A stretch of DNA of 64,000 bases from Maribacter cobaltidurans (lineage in GTDB: Bacteria > Bacteroidota > Bacteroidia > Flavobacteriales > Flavobacteriaceae): NCBI RefSeq assembly GCF_002269385.1, contig NZ_CP022957.1, positions 925,001 through 989,000 on the forward strand, read 5' to 3'. The position numbers and the translations under genes are program-made. Within the stretch, counting starts at the first letter, position 1, and each line of letters begins with the position of its first letter. The notes beneath the pieces were generated by a model. That model was not told where the DNA came from. It saw only the letters and a list, made by a program, of their open reading frames with translations, and did not search any database. This document shows positions 1-9,047 of the stretch, piece after piece.

Positions 1-275
1 ATGCTTCGGCCGATGATGATTTTAGTTTGGAAAAAGTGGAGAAAGAAAGTCTGCCGGAAGAACTAAAAGGAAAATCAAACCAAGAAATAGAAAAATACAT
101 TAATGGCAAACGTGAGGAAAGGGAACGTATTCAGGCCGAAATCGCTGAAATAAATAAAAAACGGGAAATTTACATTGCCGAAAATCAAAAAGAAAACACT
201 CAGGGCGAACTAGAAAGTGTAATGCTGAGCGCAATAAAAAAACAAGCGGCTCAAAAAAATTACACGTGGGATTAG
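1..275 (+). CDS. C-terminal end of a probable von Willebrand factor A (vWA) domain protein (partial)
   Basis: The reading frame is open from base 3, with no stop upstream inside the window, so this is the 3' end of a gene that starts to the left. An apparent start at base 27 is only an internal TTG. The visible tail of about 90 residues is highly charged, rich in Lys, Glu and Arg, and probably a helical or coiled-coil extension (GKSNQEIEKYINGKREERER) ending in a short Lys/Gln-rich segment. From memory, similar tails close the vWA-domain proteins of Flavobacteriaceae, but the vWA domain itself is outside the window, so the name is an inference. A strong terminator follows directly. Confidence 0.45.
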   Translation, partial: ASADDDFSLEKVEKESLPEELKGKSNQEIEKYINGKREERERIQAEIAEINKKREIYIAENQKENTQGELESVMLSAIKKQAAQKNYTWD

Positions 276-298
276 TAATGAAATATTAAATCATTTCA

Positions 299-329
299 GG
301 GCCTTTTACAAATGTAGGAGGCCCTTTTT
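299..329 (+). terminator. Rho-independent terminator
   Basis: Arms GGGCCT (299-304) and AGGCCC (319-324) pair, followed by a run of five T on the plus strand. It lies 24 bases after the stop of the partial vWA-like gene. The minus-strand reading has no T-run, so it probably serves the plus strand only. Confidence 0.7.
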
Positions 330-1356
330 AATTAGCTGCGGGACAGTAACAATCGTATCTTTTTTCCGGTTTACAAAAATCGAAGCCTAGGGTTATCTGG
401 TGAAATCCTCCATTGTCAAATCGAATATCACCCATTTGATAGGAGTAATTATAGGAAATCATGAATTTATTGAAATTAGCTCCTACTATAGGTGTTATCA
501 ATTGAAGGCGTTGTTCCCCAAAACTAGTTGCCGTTTGAAACTGTGCACCATCAAAACTTCTTCTATAGGAAACGCCTCCCCAAATACGCCCAAAATTCAC
601 GTCCTTATAGAGTTTCGCATTAATGTCTACGGTCTTTTCCTTGGTAAAATCCGTCATTTGAAAAAGTACGGAAGGTTCAAATTGCCATTCGCTTCTACCA
701 AAAACATAGCCTGCAGAAATGATATACCTTCTTAAATTATCTACTCTAGGTATTGTCAAATTGTCCGGATCATCATTTCTATTTACCCTGTAAAGATTCC
801 TTTTTGAGGACAAGGCATTCAAAACGGCAAAATGTGTAAAAAACTCCTGATAGCTATAAGACATTCCAAAATCCACATTATAATAGGTTTCATTTAGCTT
901 AATTCCTGAAACCGCCGGATCGAAATCAACGGAACGAAACTCTGTTTCATCCAAACTACTTTGAAGGACGGTTGCACTTAATCCAAAGGAAAGTTGGTTC
1001 AAAACTCGAACATCCTCGCTACCCATCCGTAAATGATGTGCATAGGTACCTTTAAAACCTGTTTGGGAATGATAGCCATTGGCATCATTGAAAATAATAG
1101 CCCCTACACCGCTTGGGGAATCTCCTAATCTAAAATGTCCGTTTATTGTTTGTAGGTTTGGTGCATCTTCCACATCAAACCACTGTTTTCTGGCCGTTGC
1201 CCTAATTTTTCCACATTCACTGATACCCGCCATGGAAGGAAATATCAAATAGTAGTTATCGGCCAAATAATCAAAATATACAGGAATACCCTCTTGTGCA
1301 CTGGCTTTTAAACCAAACAATAGGAAGGACAGCAATAGAACCAACTTACATCTCAT
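328..1356 (-). CDS. Type IX secretion membrane protein, PorP/SprF family
   Basis: Outer-membrane protein of about 342 residues. The frame is open further upstream, but the ATG at 1356 gives a clean signal peptide (MRCKLVLLLSFLLFGLKASA, cut near AQE) and is chosen as the start. The body has alternating beta-strand pattern with motifs typical of the PorP/SprF family, for example GAIIFND near residue 85, YNVDFGMSYSY, GRIWGGVSYRR and an FDFCKPEKRYDC end. Family members are small beta barrels that work with type IX secreted adhesins, often paired with a large gene carrying a CHU_C-type C-terminal domain. No such partner is visible on either side here, so this is an orphan copy. A TAnnTTTG box lies 34 bases upstream of the ATG. 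Confidence 0.85.
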   Translation of the reverse strand: MRCKLVLLLSFLLFGLKASAQEGIPVYFDYLADNYYLIFPSMAGISECGKIRATARKQWFDVEDAPNLQTINGHFRLGDSPSGVGAIIFNDANGYHSQTGFKGTYAHHLRMGSEDVRVLNQLSFGLSATVLQSSLDETEFRSVDFDPAVSGIKLNETYYNVDFGMSYSYQEFFTHFAVLNALSSKRNLYRVNRNDDPDNLTIPRVDNLRRYIISAGYVFGRSEWQFEPSVLFQMTDFTKEKTVDINAKLYKDVNFGRIWGGVSYRRSFDGAQFQTATSFGEQRLQLITPIVGANFNKFMISYNYSYQMGDIRFDNGGFHQITLGFDFCKPEKRYDCYCPAAN

Positions 1357-1389
1357 GTCAAGAATTTGGGGTAAAAGTGTAAATAACAC

Positions 1390-1397
1390 CAAATATA
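1390..1397 (-). promoter_or_regulatory. Bacteroidota -7 promoter box for the PorP/SprF gene
   Basis: Minus-strand TATATTTG matches TAnnTTTG. It sits 33 bases before the ATG at 1356, which supports the shorter start. A TTTG lies upstream, but at only 13 bases spacing, shorter than the usual -33 distance. Confidence 0.4.
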
Positions 1398-1454
1398 AAG
1401 GATAACGGTTCAAACAGTACATTATTATGTATGGAGAAACTTAGAATTCCTTTG

Positions 1455-1462
1455 TATTTTTG
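1455..1462 (+). promoter_or_regulatory. Bacteroidota -7 promoter box for nfu
   Basis: TATTTTTG matches TAnnTTTG, 16 bases upstream of the ATG at 1479. No clear TTG element at the -33 position. Confidence 0.35.
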
Positions 1463-1478
1463 ATAAAAATTGAATCCA

Positions 1479-2387
1479 ATGAAAGAGTACAATATAACTG
1501 TTGTAAAAACTAATAATCCCGCTATACTAAAGTTTGAATCCAATCATATGTTGGTAAAGCGGAAGAACTACGAATTTAAAAATATAGACGAAGCCAAAAA
1601 CTCACCTCTAGCACAACAACTTTTTTATCTTCCTTTCATAAAGACGGTATACATATCAGGAAACTTTGTTGGGATGGAACGATATGATATCGTGGAATGG
1701 GACGATGTAAAGGATGAAGTGGCCCAGCAATTAGTGGAATATTTAAATGCCGGGGAACCGGTAGTCATAGAAGAAGATACGGACAAACCCATAGCGGTAA
1801 CCGTTTATGCCGAGGTAACTCCCAATCCAGCCACCATGAAATTCGTGGCAAGCAAAAAGATTGTGGGTTCCATGTACGAGTTTAAAAATATAGACGAGGC
1901 AAAAGACTCACCACTTGCCACACAATTATTTCAATTTCCATTTGTTAAGCAAGTATTTATTGACGACAACTACGTATCGGTTTCCAAGTATGAAGTGGCC
2001 GAATGGGAAGACATTACGATAGAGCTGAGAGAACTTATCAGAAATTTTATTGCAGAGGGCAATGATATTGTGACCTCCAATGCCGAACCAATAAAAACAA
2101 CTGAAACAGGGGACAATAACCAATCCCAACCTCAAGAAGATTTGGATGACACCTCTTTGGAAATCATTGATATTTTAGAGGAATATGTAAAACCTGCGGT
2201 TGCCAGTGACGGTGGTAATATCCTATTTAAATCCTATGAGCCCGAAAGCCGTACAGTAAACGTCATCCTGCAAGGTGCCTGTAGTGGTTGTCCTTCATCT
2301 ACCTTTACCTTAAAAAATGGTATAGAGACGATGTTGAAGAATATGATGGGAGATAGGGTAAACGAAGTAGTGGCTTTAAACGGCTAA
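1479..2387 (+). CDS. NifU/Nfu-type iron-sulfur cluster carrier with duplicated N-terminal domain
   Basis: Cytoplasmic Fe-S scaffold or carrier of 302 residues from the ATG at 1479; a TTG three codons upstream is also in frame but less likely. It contains two tandem Nfu N-terminal domains (about residues 3-90 and 107-193). They share the patterns YEFKNIDEAK, SPLA.QLF and a VEWDD/AEWED ending, which points to internal duplication. These are followed by a charged linker and a C-terminal NifU domain (about 222-300) with CSGC at 268-271, the cysteine pair that binds a labile 4Fe-4S cluster in the family. The two-domain N-terminus is common in Bacteroidota. A dodecin gene follows 71 bases later and a terminator closes the pair, so they may be co-transcribed. 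Which apoproteins it serves cannot be told from the sequence. Confidence 0.9.
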   Translation: MKEYNITVVKTNNPAILKFESNHMLVKRKNYEFKNIDEAKNSPLAQQLFYLPFIKTVYISGNFVGMERYDIVEWDDVKDEVAQQLVEYLNAGEPVVIEEDTDKPIAVTVYAEVTPNPATMKFVASKKIVGSMYEFKNIDEAKDSPLATQLFQFPFVKQVFIDDNYVSVSKYEVAEWEDITIELRELIRNFIAEGNDIVTSNAEPIKTTETGDNNQSQPQEDLDDTSLEIIDILEEYVKPAVASDGGNILFKSYEPESRTVNVILQGACSGCPSSTFTLKNGIETMLKNMMGDRVNEVVALNG

Positions 2388-2458
2388 AAAAACAATTGAT
2401 TTGGCGCAAATTCCGCAAAAGATTTGTTAACTTCAAGCAAATCATAAAAACACTAATT

Positions 2459-2659
2459 ATGGCAGTATTAAAAGTTATAGAAGTATTGGCCAATTCTGAC
2501 AAAAGTTGGGAAGATGCCGCAAAAAATGCAGTAGCCCAGGCCTCTAAATCGGTAAAAAATATTCGTTCTGTTTATATTAACGAACAAAGTGCTACCGTAG
2601 AAGATGGAAAAATGGTAAACTATCGTGTCAACGTAAAGATTACTTTTGAGGTGCAATAA
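2459..2659 (+). CDS. Dodecin family flavin-binding protein
   Basis: A 66-residue protein beginning at the ATG at 2459 (MAVLKVIEVLANSDKSWEDA). The frame extends upstream, but the dodecin fold begins exactly here. Dodecins form hollow dodecamers that store or buffer riboflavin, FMN or CoA. Visible family features are the beta-alpha-beta-beta layout, SDKSWEDAAKNAV in the helix, and a closing YRVNVKITFEV strand. The length matches the family. It follows the Nfu gene and is ended by a strong hairpin terminator. Confidence 0.88.
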   Translation: MAVLKVIEVLANSDKSWEDAAKNAVAQASKSVKNIRSVYINEQSATVEDGKMVNYRVNVKITFEVQ

Positions 2660-2684
2660 TTTTACTTCAATTATAGAAATAAAG

Positions 2685-2706
2685 AGCGCCCTAGTGGCGC
2701 TTTTTT
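2685..2706 (+). terminator. Rho-independent terminator after dodecin
   Basis: AGCGCC (2685-2690) and GGCGCT (2696-2701) form a stem with a 5-base loop, followed by six T. It closes the nfu-dodecin unit. Confidence 0.85.
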
Positions 2707-2756
2707 CATTTTTTCATTCCTAGCAAGTTTGATTATTTATCTAAACTCAAATTACT

Positions 2757-4793
2757 ATGGCTCCAAAACATACCAATGAGCTCATCAAAGAAACAAGTCC
2801 ATATCTTTTACAGCATGCCCATAATCCGGTAAACTGGGAAGCGTGGAGCCAAAGCGCTTTGGAAAAGGCTCAAAATGAGGGTAAATTATTGTTAATCAGC
2901 ATAGGATATGCTGCTTGCCACTGGTGCCATGTAATGGAACACGAATGTTTTGAGGATGAAGAGGTCGCAGAGGTCATGAACGCCAACTTTATAAACATTA
3001 AAATAGATCGTGAAGAACGCCCTGACATTGACCATATTTATATGGACGCCCTGCAAATGATGACCGGCAGTGGTGGCTGGCCACTTAATATTGTGGCCCT
3101 ACCGGACGGTCGACCATTCTGGGGAGCCACCTATGTAAAAAAGCAGGATTGGATAGAAGTCCTTGGTAATTTATTTCGATTATACAAATCCACACCGGAA
3201 CGTGTATTGGATTATGCACAAAATATGGCCAAAGGCATCAAGCAAATCAACATCATACCCAATAATACAGATAAGGACAACTATACCATAGCTATACTTA
3301 GGAAAGACGTTCTTGAATGGTCCAATTATTTCGATACTTTTTTAGGAGGATATAAGAGAGCCCCCAAATTCCCAATGCCCGTAAACTTGAACTTCCTTCT
3401 ACATTATGGCACATCCTTAAAGGACAAGAGCATTTTAGAATATGTTCACACCACATTAAAAAGAATGGCCTATGGCGGAATTTTTGACCATGTAGGGGGT
3501 GGGTTTTCCAGATATTCGGTGGACACAAAATGGCACGTACCCCACTTTGAAAAGATGCTATATGACAATGGTCAGCTCATTAGCTTGTATTCCAAGGCCT
3601 ACGCCGCCTCTGGCGATGAACTTTATAGGGAAACAGTAGAAAAAAGCATCGCTTTTGTCAAAGAAGAACTTCTATCCCCCGAAAAAGGTTTTTACTCATC
3701 CCTGGATGCGGATAGCATAAATAAACACGGAGATTTGGAAGAGGGTGCCTTTTACATTTGGGAAGAAAATGAACTCAAAAATCTATTGCGTGAAGATTTT
3801 CTCCTCTTTTCAAAATATTACAATATCAATCGCTATGGACATTGGGAAAATGGCAATTATGTCCTCATAAGAGACACCCATGAGGGCGAAATTCTTAAAG
3901 AATATGAAATCTCAGAGGAAGAGCTCAAAAATAAAATAGCAAAGTGTTTAAAGATATTAAAGACAACAAGAAGTAAGAGAAGCAGGCCTAGACTGGACGA
4001 TAAAATATTGACCTCTTGGAACGGTCTCATGCTCAAAGGGCTGGTAGATGCCTTTAAATATCTCCAAAAAGACAATTATATGGATTTGGCATTACAAAAT
4101 GCCAAATTTATACTTCAAAACTTAAGACAAAAGGACGGTGGCTTATTTCGTAACTATAAAAATGGGAAAAACAATATTAAGGGCTATTTGGAGGATTATG
4201 CTTCCATAATAGATGCCTTTATAGGCCTTTACGAAGTATCCTTTGAGGAGGTTTGGCTGAAGACGGCAAAGGAATTAATGGAGTATTGTTTGGCAAACTT
4301 CCTGGATATGGAAAGCGGACTTTTTTATTTTACTTCCAAAAAGGATGAATTTGTAATAAGAAGAACTTTGGAGGTAGAAGACAATGTGACACCATCTTCC
4401 AATTCCATAATGGCCCAGAATCTCTTTAAACTTTCCAAGTTCTTCCCGGAAAAGAATTATGACACTATTTATATAAAAATGCTTAAAAATGTTCAATCCA
4501 ATTTTTCCAAAAATACCCAAAGCCATGCCAATTGGTTGGACCTAATACTACACACTGAATTACCCTTTTATGAGGTCGCCGTTGTAGGAGATAGGTTCAA
4601 GAAAAAAATACTGGATTTACAAAAGGAATTTCTACCTAATGCCGTCTTTGCAGGCTGCAAACAACATAGTGACATGCCTTTGTTAAAGGACAGACATCTA
4701 TCTGGAAAGACACAAATTTTCATTTGTGAACAAGGTGCTTGCCAGATGCCATTGACTCAAACAAAAAAAGCTTTGACTCGTCTAATGGTTTAA
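2757..4793 (+). CDS. DUF255 thioredoxin-like protein (YyaL/SPATA20 family)
   Basis: A 678-residue protein with no signal peptide, presumably cytoplasmic. The N-terminal thioredoxin-like domain (about residues 5-165) carries the family signature [14 protein letters not shown] at 14-27 and a redox-type CHWC at 54-57. The rest resembles an (alpha/alpha)6 toroid of the N-acylglucosamine 2-epimerase or six-hairpin glycosidase kind, with [22 protein letters not shown] and TSWNGLM motifs. Length and layout are normal for the family. The biochemical role is not established for bacteria; the human relative is SPATA20. It is flanked by a terminator upstream and an MscS gene 89 bases downstream. I see no TAnnTTTG promoter in the gap before it. 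Confidence 0.88.
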   Translation: MAPKHTNELIKETSPYLLQHAHNPVNWEAWSQSALEKAQNEGKLLLISIGYAACHWCHVMEHECFEDEEVAEVMNANFINIKIDREERPDIDHIYMDALQMMTGSGGWPLNIVALPDGRPFWGATYVKKQDWIEVLGNLFRLYKSTPERVLDYAQNMAKGIKQINIIPNNTDKDNYTIAILRKDVLEWSNYFDTFLGGYKRAPKFPMPVNLNFLLHYGTSLKDKSILEYVHTTLKRMAYGGIFDHVGGGFSRYSVDTKWHVPHFEKMLYDNGQLISLYSKAYAASGDELYRETVEKSIAFVKEELLSPEKGFYSSLDADSINKHGDLEEGAFYIWEENELKNLLREDFLLFSKYYNINRYGHWENGNYVLIRDTHEGEILKEYEISEEELKNKIAKCLKILKTTRSKRSRPRLDDKILTSWNGLMLKGLVDAFKYLQKDNYMDLALQNAKFILQNLRQKDGGLFRNYKNGKNNIKGYLEDYASIIDAFIGLYEVSFEEVWLKTAKELMEYCLANFLDMESGLFYFTSKKDEFVIRRTLEVEDNVTPSSNSIMAQNLFKLSKFFPEKNYDTIYIKMLKNVQSNFSKNTQSHANWLDLILHTELPFYEVAVVGDRFKKKILDLQKEFLPNAVFAGCKQHSDMPLLKDRHLSGKTQIFICEQGACQMPLTQTKKALTRLMV

Positions 4794-4882
4794 GCCTTTT
4801 GTTAACATTAGTTTAAATAAATAAACTTGATTCGCGTAGGGTAATTGTAGTAAGTTGAGATATCAATTAATAAAAAAATTTT

Positions 4883-5704
4883 ATGGAAAAATTTACCAAT
4901 TATCAAGAACATGTTGACAATGCCATCAAATGGTTCTGGGATGCACTACCTAATTTAGTAACGGCCATTCTACTTCTGTTTGTAGGTATTTATGTGATTC
5001 GATTCATTAACAAAATGATACGCAAATTTTTTGCCAAAAAGGACTATGATGAATCTTTGGAATCCTTTCTGCAAAGCTTGATTTCCATTGCACTTAAAAT
5101 ACTTCTTTTTGTACTTGTAATAACCCAATTGGGCGTACAATCCTCTTCGCTGGTGGCCATTATCGGTGCCGCAGGATTGGCCATTGGCTTGGCCCTACAA
5201 GGATCCTTGGCAAATTTTGCAGGTGGTGTTTTAATTTTACTCTTTAAACCATTTAAGGTCGGAGATTGGATATCCGCGCAAGGCGTGGACGGCTCTGTTA
5301 AAGAAATCTCCATTTTTACTACAAAATTGAAAACCTTTGGAAATCAAATCGCCATTATACCCAATGGACAGTTATCCAACAATAATATCATTAATTATAA
5401 CGCCGAGGATACAAGAAGGGATAAAATTGATGTTGGTATCGGGTATGGGTCCAACATTAAAAAAGCCAAGGAGATTCTTTTGTCAATATGCAAAGACCGT
5501 GAGACAATACTTAAAGATCCGGCACCGGAAGTTTACGTTGGGGAATTGGCCGACAGTTCTGTGAATCTAACCTTACGATTTTGGGCGAACAACCCTGATT
5601 TTTGGGCAGCTCACTTTTTTGTGATGGAAGAAATTAAAAGCCGATTTGATGCAGAAGGCATTGAAATACCATTCCCACAAAGGGTTATTCATAAAGGAGA
5701 GTAA
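4883..5704 (+). CDS. Small-conductance mechanosensitive channel, MscS family
   Basis: Inner-membrane channel of 273 residues, close to the minimal three-helix MscS length. Hydrophobic segments lie at about 21-43, 62-86 and 92-118. The third is the pore-lining glycine/alanine-rich helix (IIGAAGLAIGLALQGSLANFAGG), followed by the beta domain that begins FKVGDWISAQGVDGSVKEI, then NGQLSNNNIIN, then the alpha/beta C-terminal domain. Channels of this type open at high membrane tension and release solutes on osmotic downshock. It faces tsaB convergently across a shared bidirectional terminator. Confidence 0.92.
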   Translation: MEKFTNYQEHVDNAIKWFWDALPNLVTAILLLFVGIYVIRFINKMIRKFFAKKDYDESLESFLQSLISIALKILLFVLVITQLGVQSSSLVAIIGAAGLAIGLALQGSLANFAGGVLILLFKPFKVGDWISAQGVDGSVKEISIFTTKLKTFGNQIAIIPNGQLSNNNIINYNAEDTRRDKIDVGIGYGSNIKKAKEILLSICKDRETILKDPAPEVYVGELADSSVNLTLRFWANNPDFWAAHFFVMEEIKSRFDAEGIEIPFPQRVIHKGE

Positions 5705-5727
5705 ACTCAAAAACGTTAAAAGTCAAA

Positions 5728-5757
5728 AAATGGCCTTCATTAAAATGAAGGCCATTT
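5728..5757. terminator. Bidirectional terminator between MscS gene and tsaB
   Basis: AAATGGCCTTCAT (5728-5740) and ATGAAGGCCATTT (5745-5757) form a perfect 13-bp stem with a TAAA loop, with T-rich tails in both directions. It overlaps the last base of the tsaB stop codon. Confidence 0.88.
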
Positions 5758-6428
5758 TACTTCTTTTTGGTAACCATAAAATCCTTTAGATAATAAGGCT
5801 CAAAATAAGCCACGTCTTCAAAATCCCTGCTTTTAAATTTTCCGTGGGAAAGTCTTGCCATTTCTCTTGAAGAGGGTACGCATTGTATATCAAAATCTGC
5901 ATTTACGTGGCCAAGGGTAGACCTTATTTTATCTGCACCCGATCCAAGAAAATGTACCTTATTATTTTTTAAATATTCATGAAAAGAATATTCCTCTATT
6001 ATTTCGGCCTGTGTTTCCCTTATCTCATTCAAATGGGAATCAAATACTGCCGAGTACACCTCCATACGTCTTGCGTCCAAAACGGGTATAATATAACCCC
6101 TTTCCTTTAAATTCAACTGACTAGCCATGCTTTCTAAGGTGGCGATTGAAATTAATGGAACATCCAAGGCAAAGCACAAACCCTTGGCGGCCGATACCCC
6201 TATTCTTAAACCAGTATAAGAACCTGGACCTTTACTAACGGCAATGGCATCCAAATCATTTGGCGAACACTTCGCTTCGTGCAGACATTCCTGGATAAAT
6301 ACATGAAGTTGTTCCGCATGTGAGTAATTCGGGGTATTATTTTCCCTTATAGCAATCAAATTGCCATCCTTGGCCAAGCACACTGAGCAATTTGTTGTTG
6401 CTGTTTCCAAATTAAGAATAAGTCCCAT
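5757..6428 (-). CDS. tsaB: tRNA threonylcarbamoyladenosine biosynthesis protein TsaB
   Basis: A 223-residue ASKHA-fold protein, the inactive paralogue that pairs with TsaD (and TsaE) to make the t6A37 modification of ANN-decoding tRNAs in the cytoplasm. Visible signatures: N-terminal ILNLETATTNCSV, the HAEQLHVFIQE helix, and AVSKGPGSYTGLRIGVSAAKGL around residues 65-86, all typical of TsaB. Length is normal. The ATG at 6428 fits the family start, yet a TACCTTTG promoter box ends only 4 bases before it, which suggests a leaderless or nearly leaderless transcript. The gene has no operon partner here. Confidence 0.92.
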   Translation of the reverse strand: MGLILNLETATTNCSVCLAKDGNLIAIRENNTPNYSHAEQLHVFIQECLHEAKCSPNDLDAIAVSKGPGSYTGLRIGVSAAKGLCFALDVPLISIATLESMASQLNLKERGYIIPVLDARRMEVYSAVFDSHLNEIRETQAEIIEEYSFHEYLKNNKVHFLGSGADKIRSTLGHVNADFDIQCVPSSREMARLSHGKFKSRDFEDVAYFEPYYLKDFMVTKKK

Positions 6429-6432
6429 TTTT

Positions 6433-6440
6433 CAAAGGTA
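6433..6440 (-). promoter_or_regulatory. -7 promoter box directly abutting tsaB
   Basis: Minus-strand TACCTTTG (TAnnTTTG) ends 4 bases before the tsaB ATG. A TTG (plus-strand CAA at 6464-6466) lies 23 bases upstream, inside the terminator of the neighbouring operon. If used, the mRNA would have almost no leader. Confidence 0.4.
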
Positions 6441-6452
6441 GAGCATAAACAC

Positions 6453-6487
6453 AAAAAAACCTGCAACTATACATTGCAGGTTTTTTT
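6453..6487 (-). terminator. Terminator of the ABC/TolC export operon
   Basis: AAAAAAACCTGCAA (6453-6466) pairs with TTGCAGGTTTTTTT (6474-6487) around a 7-base loop. On the minus strand it ends in a run of seven T, 16 bases after the TolC-type gene. Confidence 0.88.
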
Positions 6488-6503
6488 GTGTTTATTCTTG
6501 TAA

Positions 6504-7856
6504 TCAATCTAATGTTATTGGAATTCCAAAAAAGAATTCGAGAAATTTTAATCTAAAAATGTATTCATATTTAGCACGTATTACGTTGGCAGCAGCATCG
6601 TCCACCCGAGCCTGGGCTTGGCCAAAGTCAAAGGAATTCATTAAACCCACATCGAAACGCTCCTTGGCATATTCATAGGCCAAAGTTCGAGCTTCCAATG
6701 TTTTTTCTGCAGCCTCATAAGATTTACGAAAAGTAGTAACATCTACGTAGGCTTGATTCACGGTAGATTCCAAAGCCAATTTATCCTGCTCCAATTGCAC
6801 CTTGGCCTTTTCCAAACCTATTTCGGACCGTTTTACGTTATTTCTAGTACTCCATCCGTTGAATATGGGAATGTTCATTTGCGCCCCATAGGAAATACCA
6901 TCATTAATCCATAATTGGTTAGTAAAACTCTCCGCAGGCACAAGATTGCCCGTTGCGGGATCGAAACCGCCTTGATCTGAATATCGAGTGTTATAATTGA
7001 AAAATGCAGATAAAGTAGGGTAATATGCCCCTTTGGCTAGTTCAACATCTTTTTCTGCAAGATCCATCATGGACTCGGAAAATTTAATATCGTTTCTAAA
7101 CTCCAGAGCCTTTGCAAAAATTGTTTTTGGGCCATTATTCAATATGTCCGAAGGTGGAATTTCAAACGATTCATCAGCAATATCAAAATTCTCGTAATCG
7201 GTAATTTGAAGAAGTTGCGCTAAATTTATTTTTGAAATTATGACCAAGCCCTCATTATTTACTATTTGTTGCTCCTGATTTGCAGCGGTGGCCTCCAGTT
7301 CCAAAAGATCTCCCCTGGGAACCACTCCTGAACTAACTAACTCCTTGGTCCGTTCCAAGTCCTGCTGAGTTACGGCATACTGTGCTTTTGAAACCTCAAG
7401 AGCTTCCTTGTTTGATAATATTTGTAAGTAGGCCTGTGCTACATTTAACCGTATATCATCCTTCAAATTTTCTAACCTATAATCATTTGCAATAGCATTC
7501 AGTTTAGCCCTATTAAGTCTATTGATATTACGGAGACCATCGAACAAGGTCAACGAAGAAGTCAATCCGCCATTTGCTGTTAATATAGTTGTGGTTACGG
7601 GCTGATTGGTCGTAGGATCAAAAGAAAGTCCCGTATTTCCTGCAACACTGAGATTACTGTTTAGACTTGGTAATAATCTACCAAGCGCGTCGGATTTATC
7701 AATCTTGGCATTCTCTAGATCCAGTTCAAACTGCTCAACCGAAAGGTTATTTTCCACGGCATAGGTAACGCATTCCTCCAAGGTCCATTTTTTATTTTGG
7801 GCCCATGTAGTCCCCACTACCAAGAACAGTAGTATTGTGGTTATCGTATACTTCAT
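6504..7856 (-). CDS. TolC family outer-membrane efflux protein
   Basis: A 450-residue protein with a signal peptide (MKYTITTILLFLVVGTTWA, then QNKKWTLEEC). It has the duplicated TolC layout of long amphipathic helices and short strands: the family opening WTLEECVTYAVENN, VAQAYLQILSNKEALEVSKAQ in the first repeat and YGAQMNIPIFNGW...R..V..SE in the second. Trimeric TolC proteins form the outer-membrane and periplasmic duct of tripartite exporters. It is the last gene of the operon and the only outer-membrane channel for four permeases and two adaptors. The adaptor gene ends 30 bases before it, and a strong terminator follows. Confidence 0.9.
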   Translation of the reverse strand: MKYTITTILLFLVVGTTWAQNKKWTLEECVTYAVENNLSVEQFELDLENAKIDKSDALGRLLPSLNSNLSVAGNTGLSFDPTTNQPVTTTILTANGGLTSSLTLFDGLRNINRLNRAKLNAIANDYRLENLKDDIRLNVAQAYLQILSNKEALEVSKAQYAVTQQDLERTKELVSSGVVPRGDLLELEATAANQEQQIVNNEGLVIISKINLAQLLQITDYENFDIADESFEIPPSDILNNGPKTIFAKALEFRNDIKFSESMMDLAEKDVELAKGAYYPTLSAFFNYNTRYSDQGGFDPATGNLVPAESFTNQLWINDGISYGAQMNIPIFNGWSTRNNVKRSEIGLEKAKVQLEQDKLALESTVNQAYVDVTTFRKSYEAAEKTLEARTLAYEYAKERFDVGLMNSFDFGQAQARVDDAAANVIRAKYEYIFRLKFLEFFFGIPITLD

Positions 7857-7886
7857 TTTTTGATTTTTTATTTTGATTGATGATGA

Positions 7887-9023
7887 TTATTCAGTGTCTT
7901 TTTCTTCCTCACCTTTTTTAATAGGCTCCGTTTTATTCCAATGTTTAACTTTATCCTCTTTGGTCAATCCTGATATCACTTCCACATTGACCCCATCAGA
8001 AATACCGGTCTCAATCTCCCTTCTTTCAAATTTTTGCTCCTCCGCAGAACCCACGGCAACTTCAACGTAAGGCTTATCGGTTTCTTTGTCAAACTGCAAT
8101 ACGGCCTCCGGGATTACAAGAATACTATCCTTCTTTTCCAAAACAATGGAAGCATTGGCACTGTACCCAGCACGAATGAAAACATCATCCTTCTCCTCCA
8201 CATCACCTTCTATCTTAAATTGTACAGCTCCCGTTTCCTCTATACCCTTTGGTGCAATAAACTTTAGTTTAGCATCCAACTCCACATCCTCAACGGCACC
8301 AAGGCTTATCTTTAAGGGTGTTCCCACTTTAAGCTTACCCACTTCTCCTTCATCCACTTTTCCTTCAAAAATCATTTGACCCAAATCCGCAATTGAGGCA
8401 ATGGTAGTACCATCATTGAAGTTGTTACTTTGGATAACCTGATCACCCTCCTCCACAGGAATCTCCAAAATAGTACCATCAACAGTGGCCCTAATATTGG
8501 TATTGGCACTTGAAGACCCACCGGCAGACCCCCTACGGATAATTTGATAGTCCGCCCGGGCATTTTCCAACTCCTGTTGAGCCTGGTTATACGTAAGTTG
8601 CAAATTGTTGAAGTCTTGACTGGAAATTACGCCTTTATCAAAAAGGGATTTGTTCCTGTCGTATTCTATTTTAGCATTGTTTAGGGCCAATTCAGCATTC
8701 CTAACCCTTCCACTTGCCTGGTTTAAAGATTGCTCGTTGGGTACAACTTTAATCACGGCAATCAAATCTCCTGCCTTTACCTTAGCTCCTTCCTCTAGGT
8801 ATATCTTTTCAATAATTCCTGAAATTTGAGGCTTAATCTCAATTTCATCTTCTGGAACCACCTTCCCGGTTGCCACCGTTTTCTTTTCGATGCTCGAAAT
8901 AAAAGGTTGGCTGGTATCATACGTAATAGCAGATTTGCTGTTGGATTTTATAAAGAAAACAGCGGCCCAAAGTGCTCCAAGCACTAAAACTCCTATTAAG
9001 ATATATTTTACGATTTTGTTCAT
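7887..9023 (-). CDS. Membrane-fusion (HlyD/MacA-type) adaptor, second copy
   Basis: A 378-residue periplasmic adaptor anchored by one N-terminal helix (about 7-27). Order: beta-barrel and lipoyl half (VATGKVVPEDEIEIKPQISG), a coiled-coil hairpin (about 95-165, from QASGRVRNAELALNNAK to the RADYQ segment), second lipoyl half (IRATVDGTILEIPVEEGDQV), then beta-barrel and membrane-proximal domains. Such proteins bridge an inner-membrane MacB-type transporter and TolC. It is clearly paralogous to the adaptor at 12335-13450 (both have VKxGDLIxxIKVVPN after the first lipoyl half). It sits 24 bases after permease 4 and 30 bases before the TolC gene. Confidence 0.9.
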   Translation of the reverse strand: MNKIVKYILIGVLVLGALWAAVFFIKSNSKSAITYDTSQPFISSIEKKTVATGKVVPEDEIEIKPQISGIIEKIYLEEGAKVKAGDLIAVIKVVPNEQSLNQASGRVRNAELALNNAKIEYDRNKSLFDKGVISSQDFNNLQLTYNQAQQELENARADYQIIRRGSAGGSSSANTNIRATVDGTILEIPVEEGDQVIQSNNFNDGTTIASIADLGQMIFEGKVDEGEVGKLKVGTPLKISLGAVEDVELDAKLKFIAPKGIEETGAVQFKIEGDVEEKDDVFIRAGYSANASIVLEKKDSILVIPEAVLQFDKETDKPYVEVAVGSAEEQKFERREIETGISDGVNVEVISGLTKEDKVKHWNKTEPIKKGEEEKDTE

Positions 9024-9047
9024 TTTAAGTGTTTATTTAAATGGTTG

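Noticed and set aside
1357..1422. N-terminal extension of the PorP/SprF gene
   Set aside because: It would put residues before a good signal peptide and would overlap the -7 promoter box at 1390.
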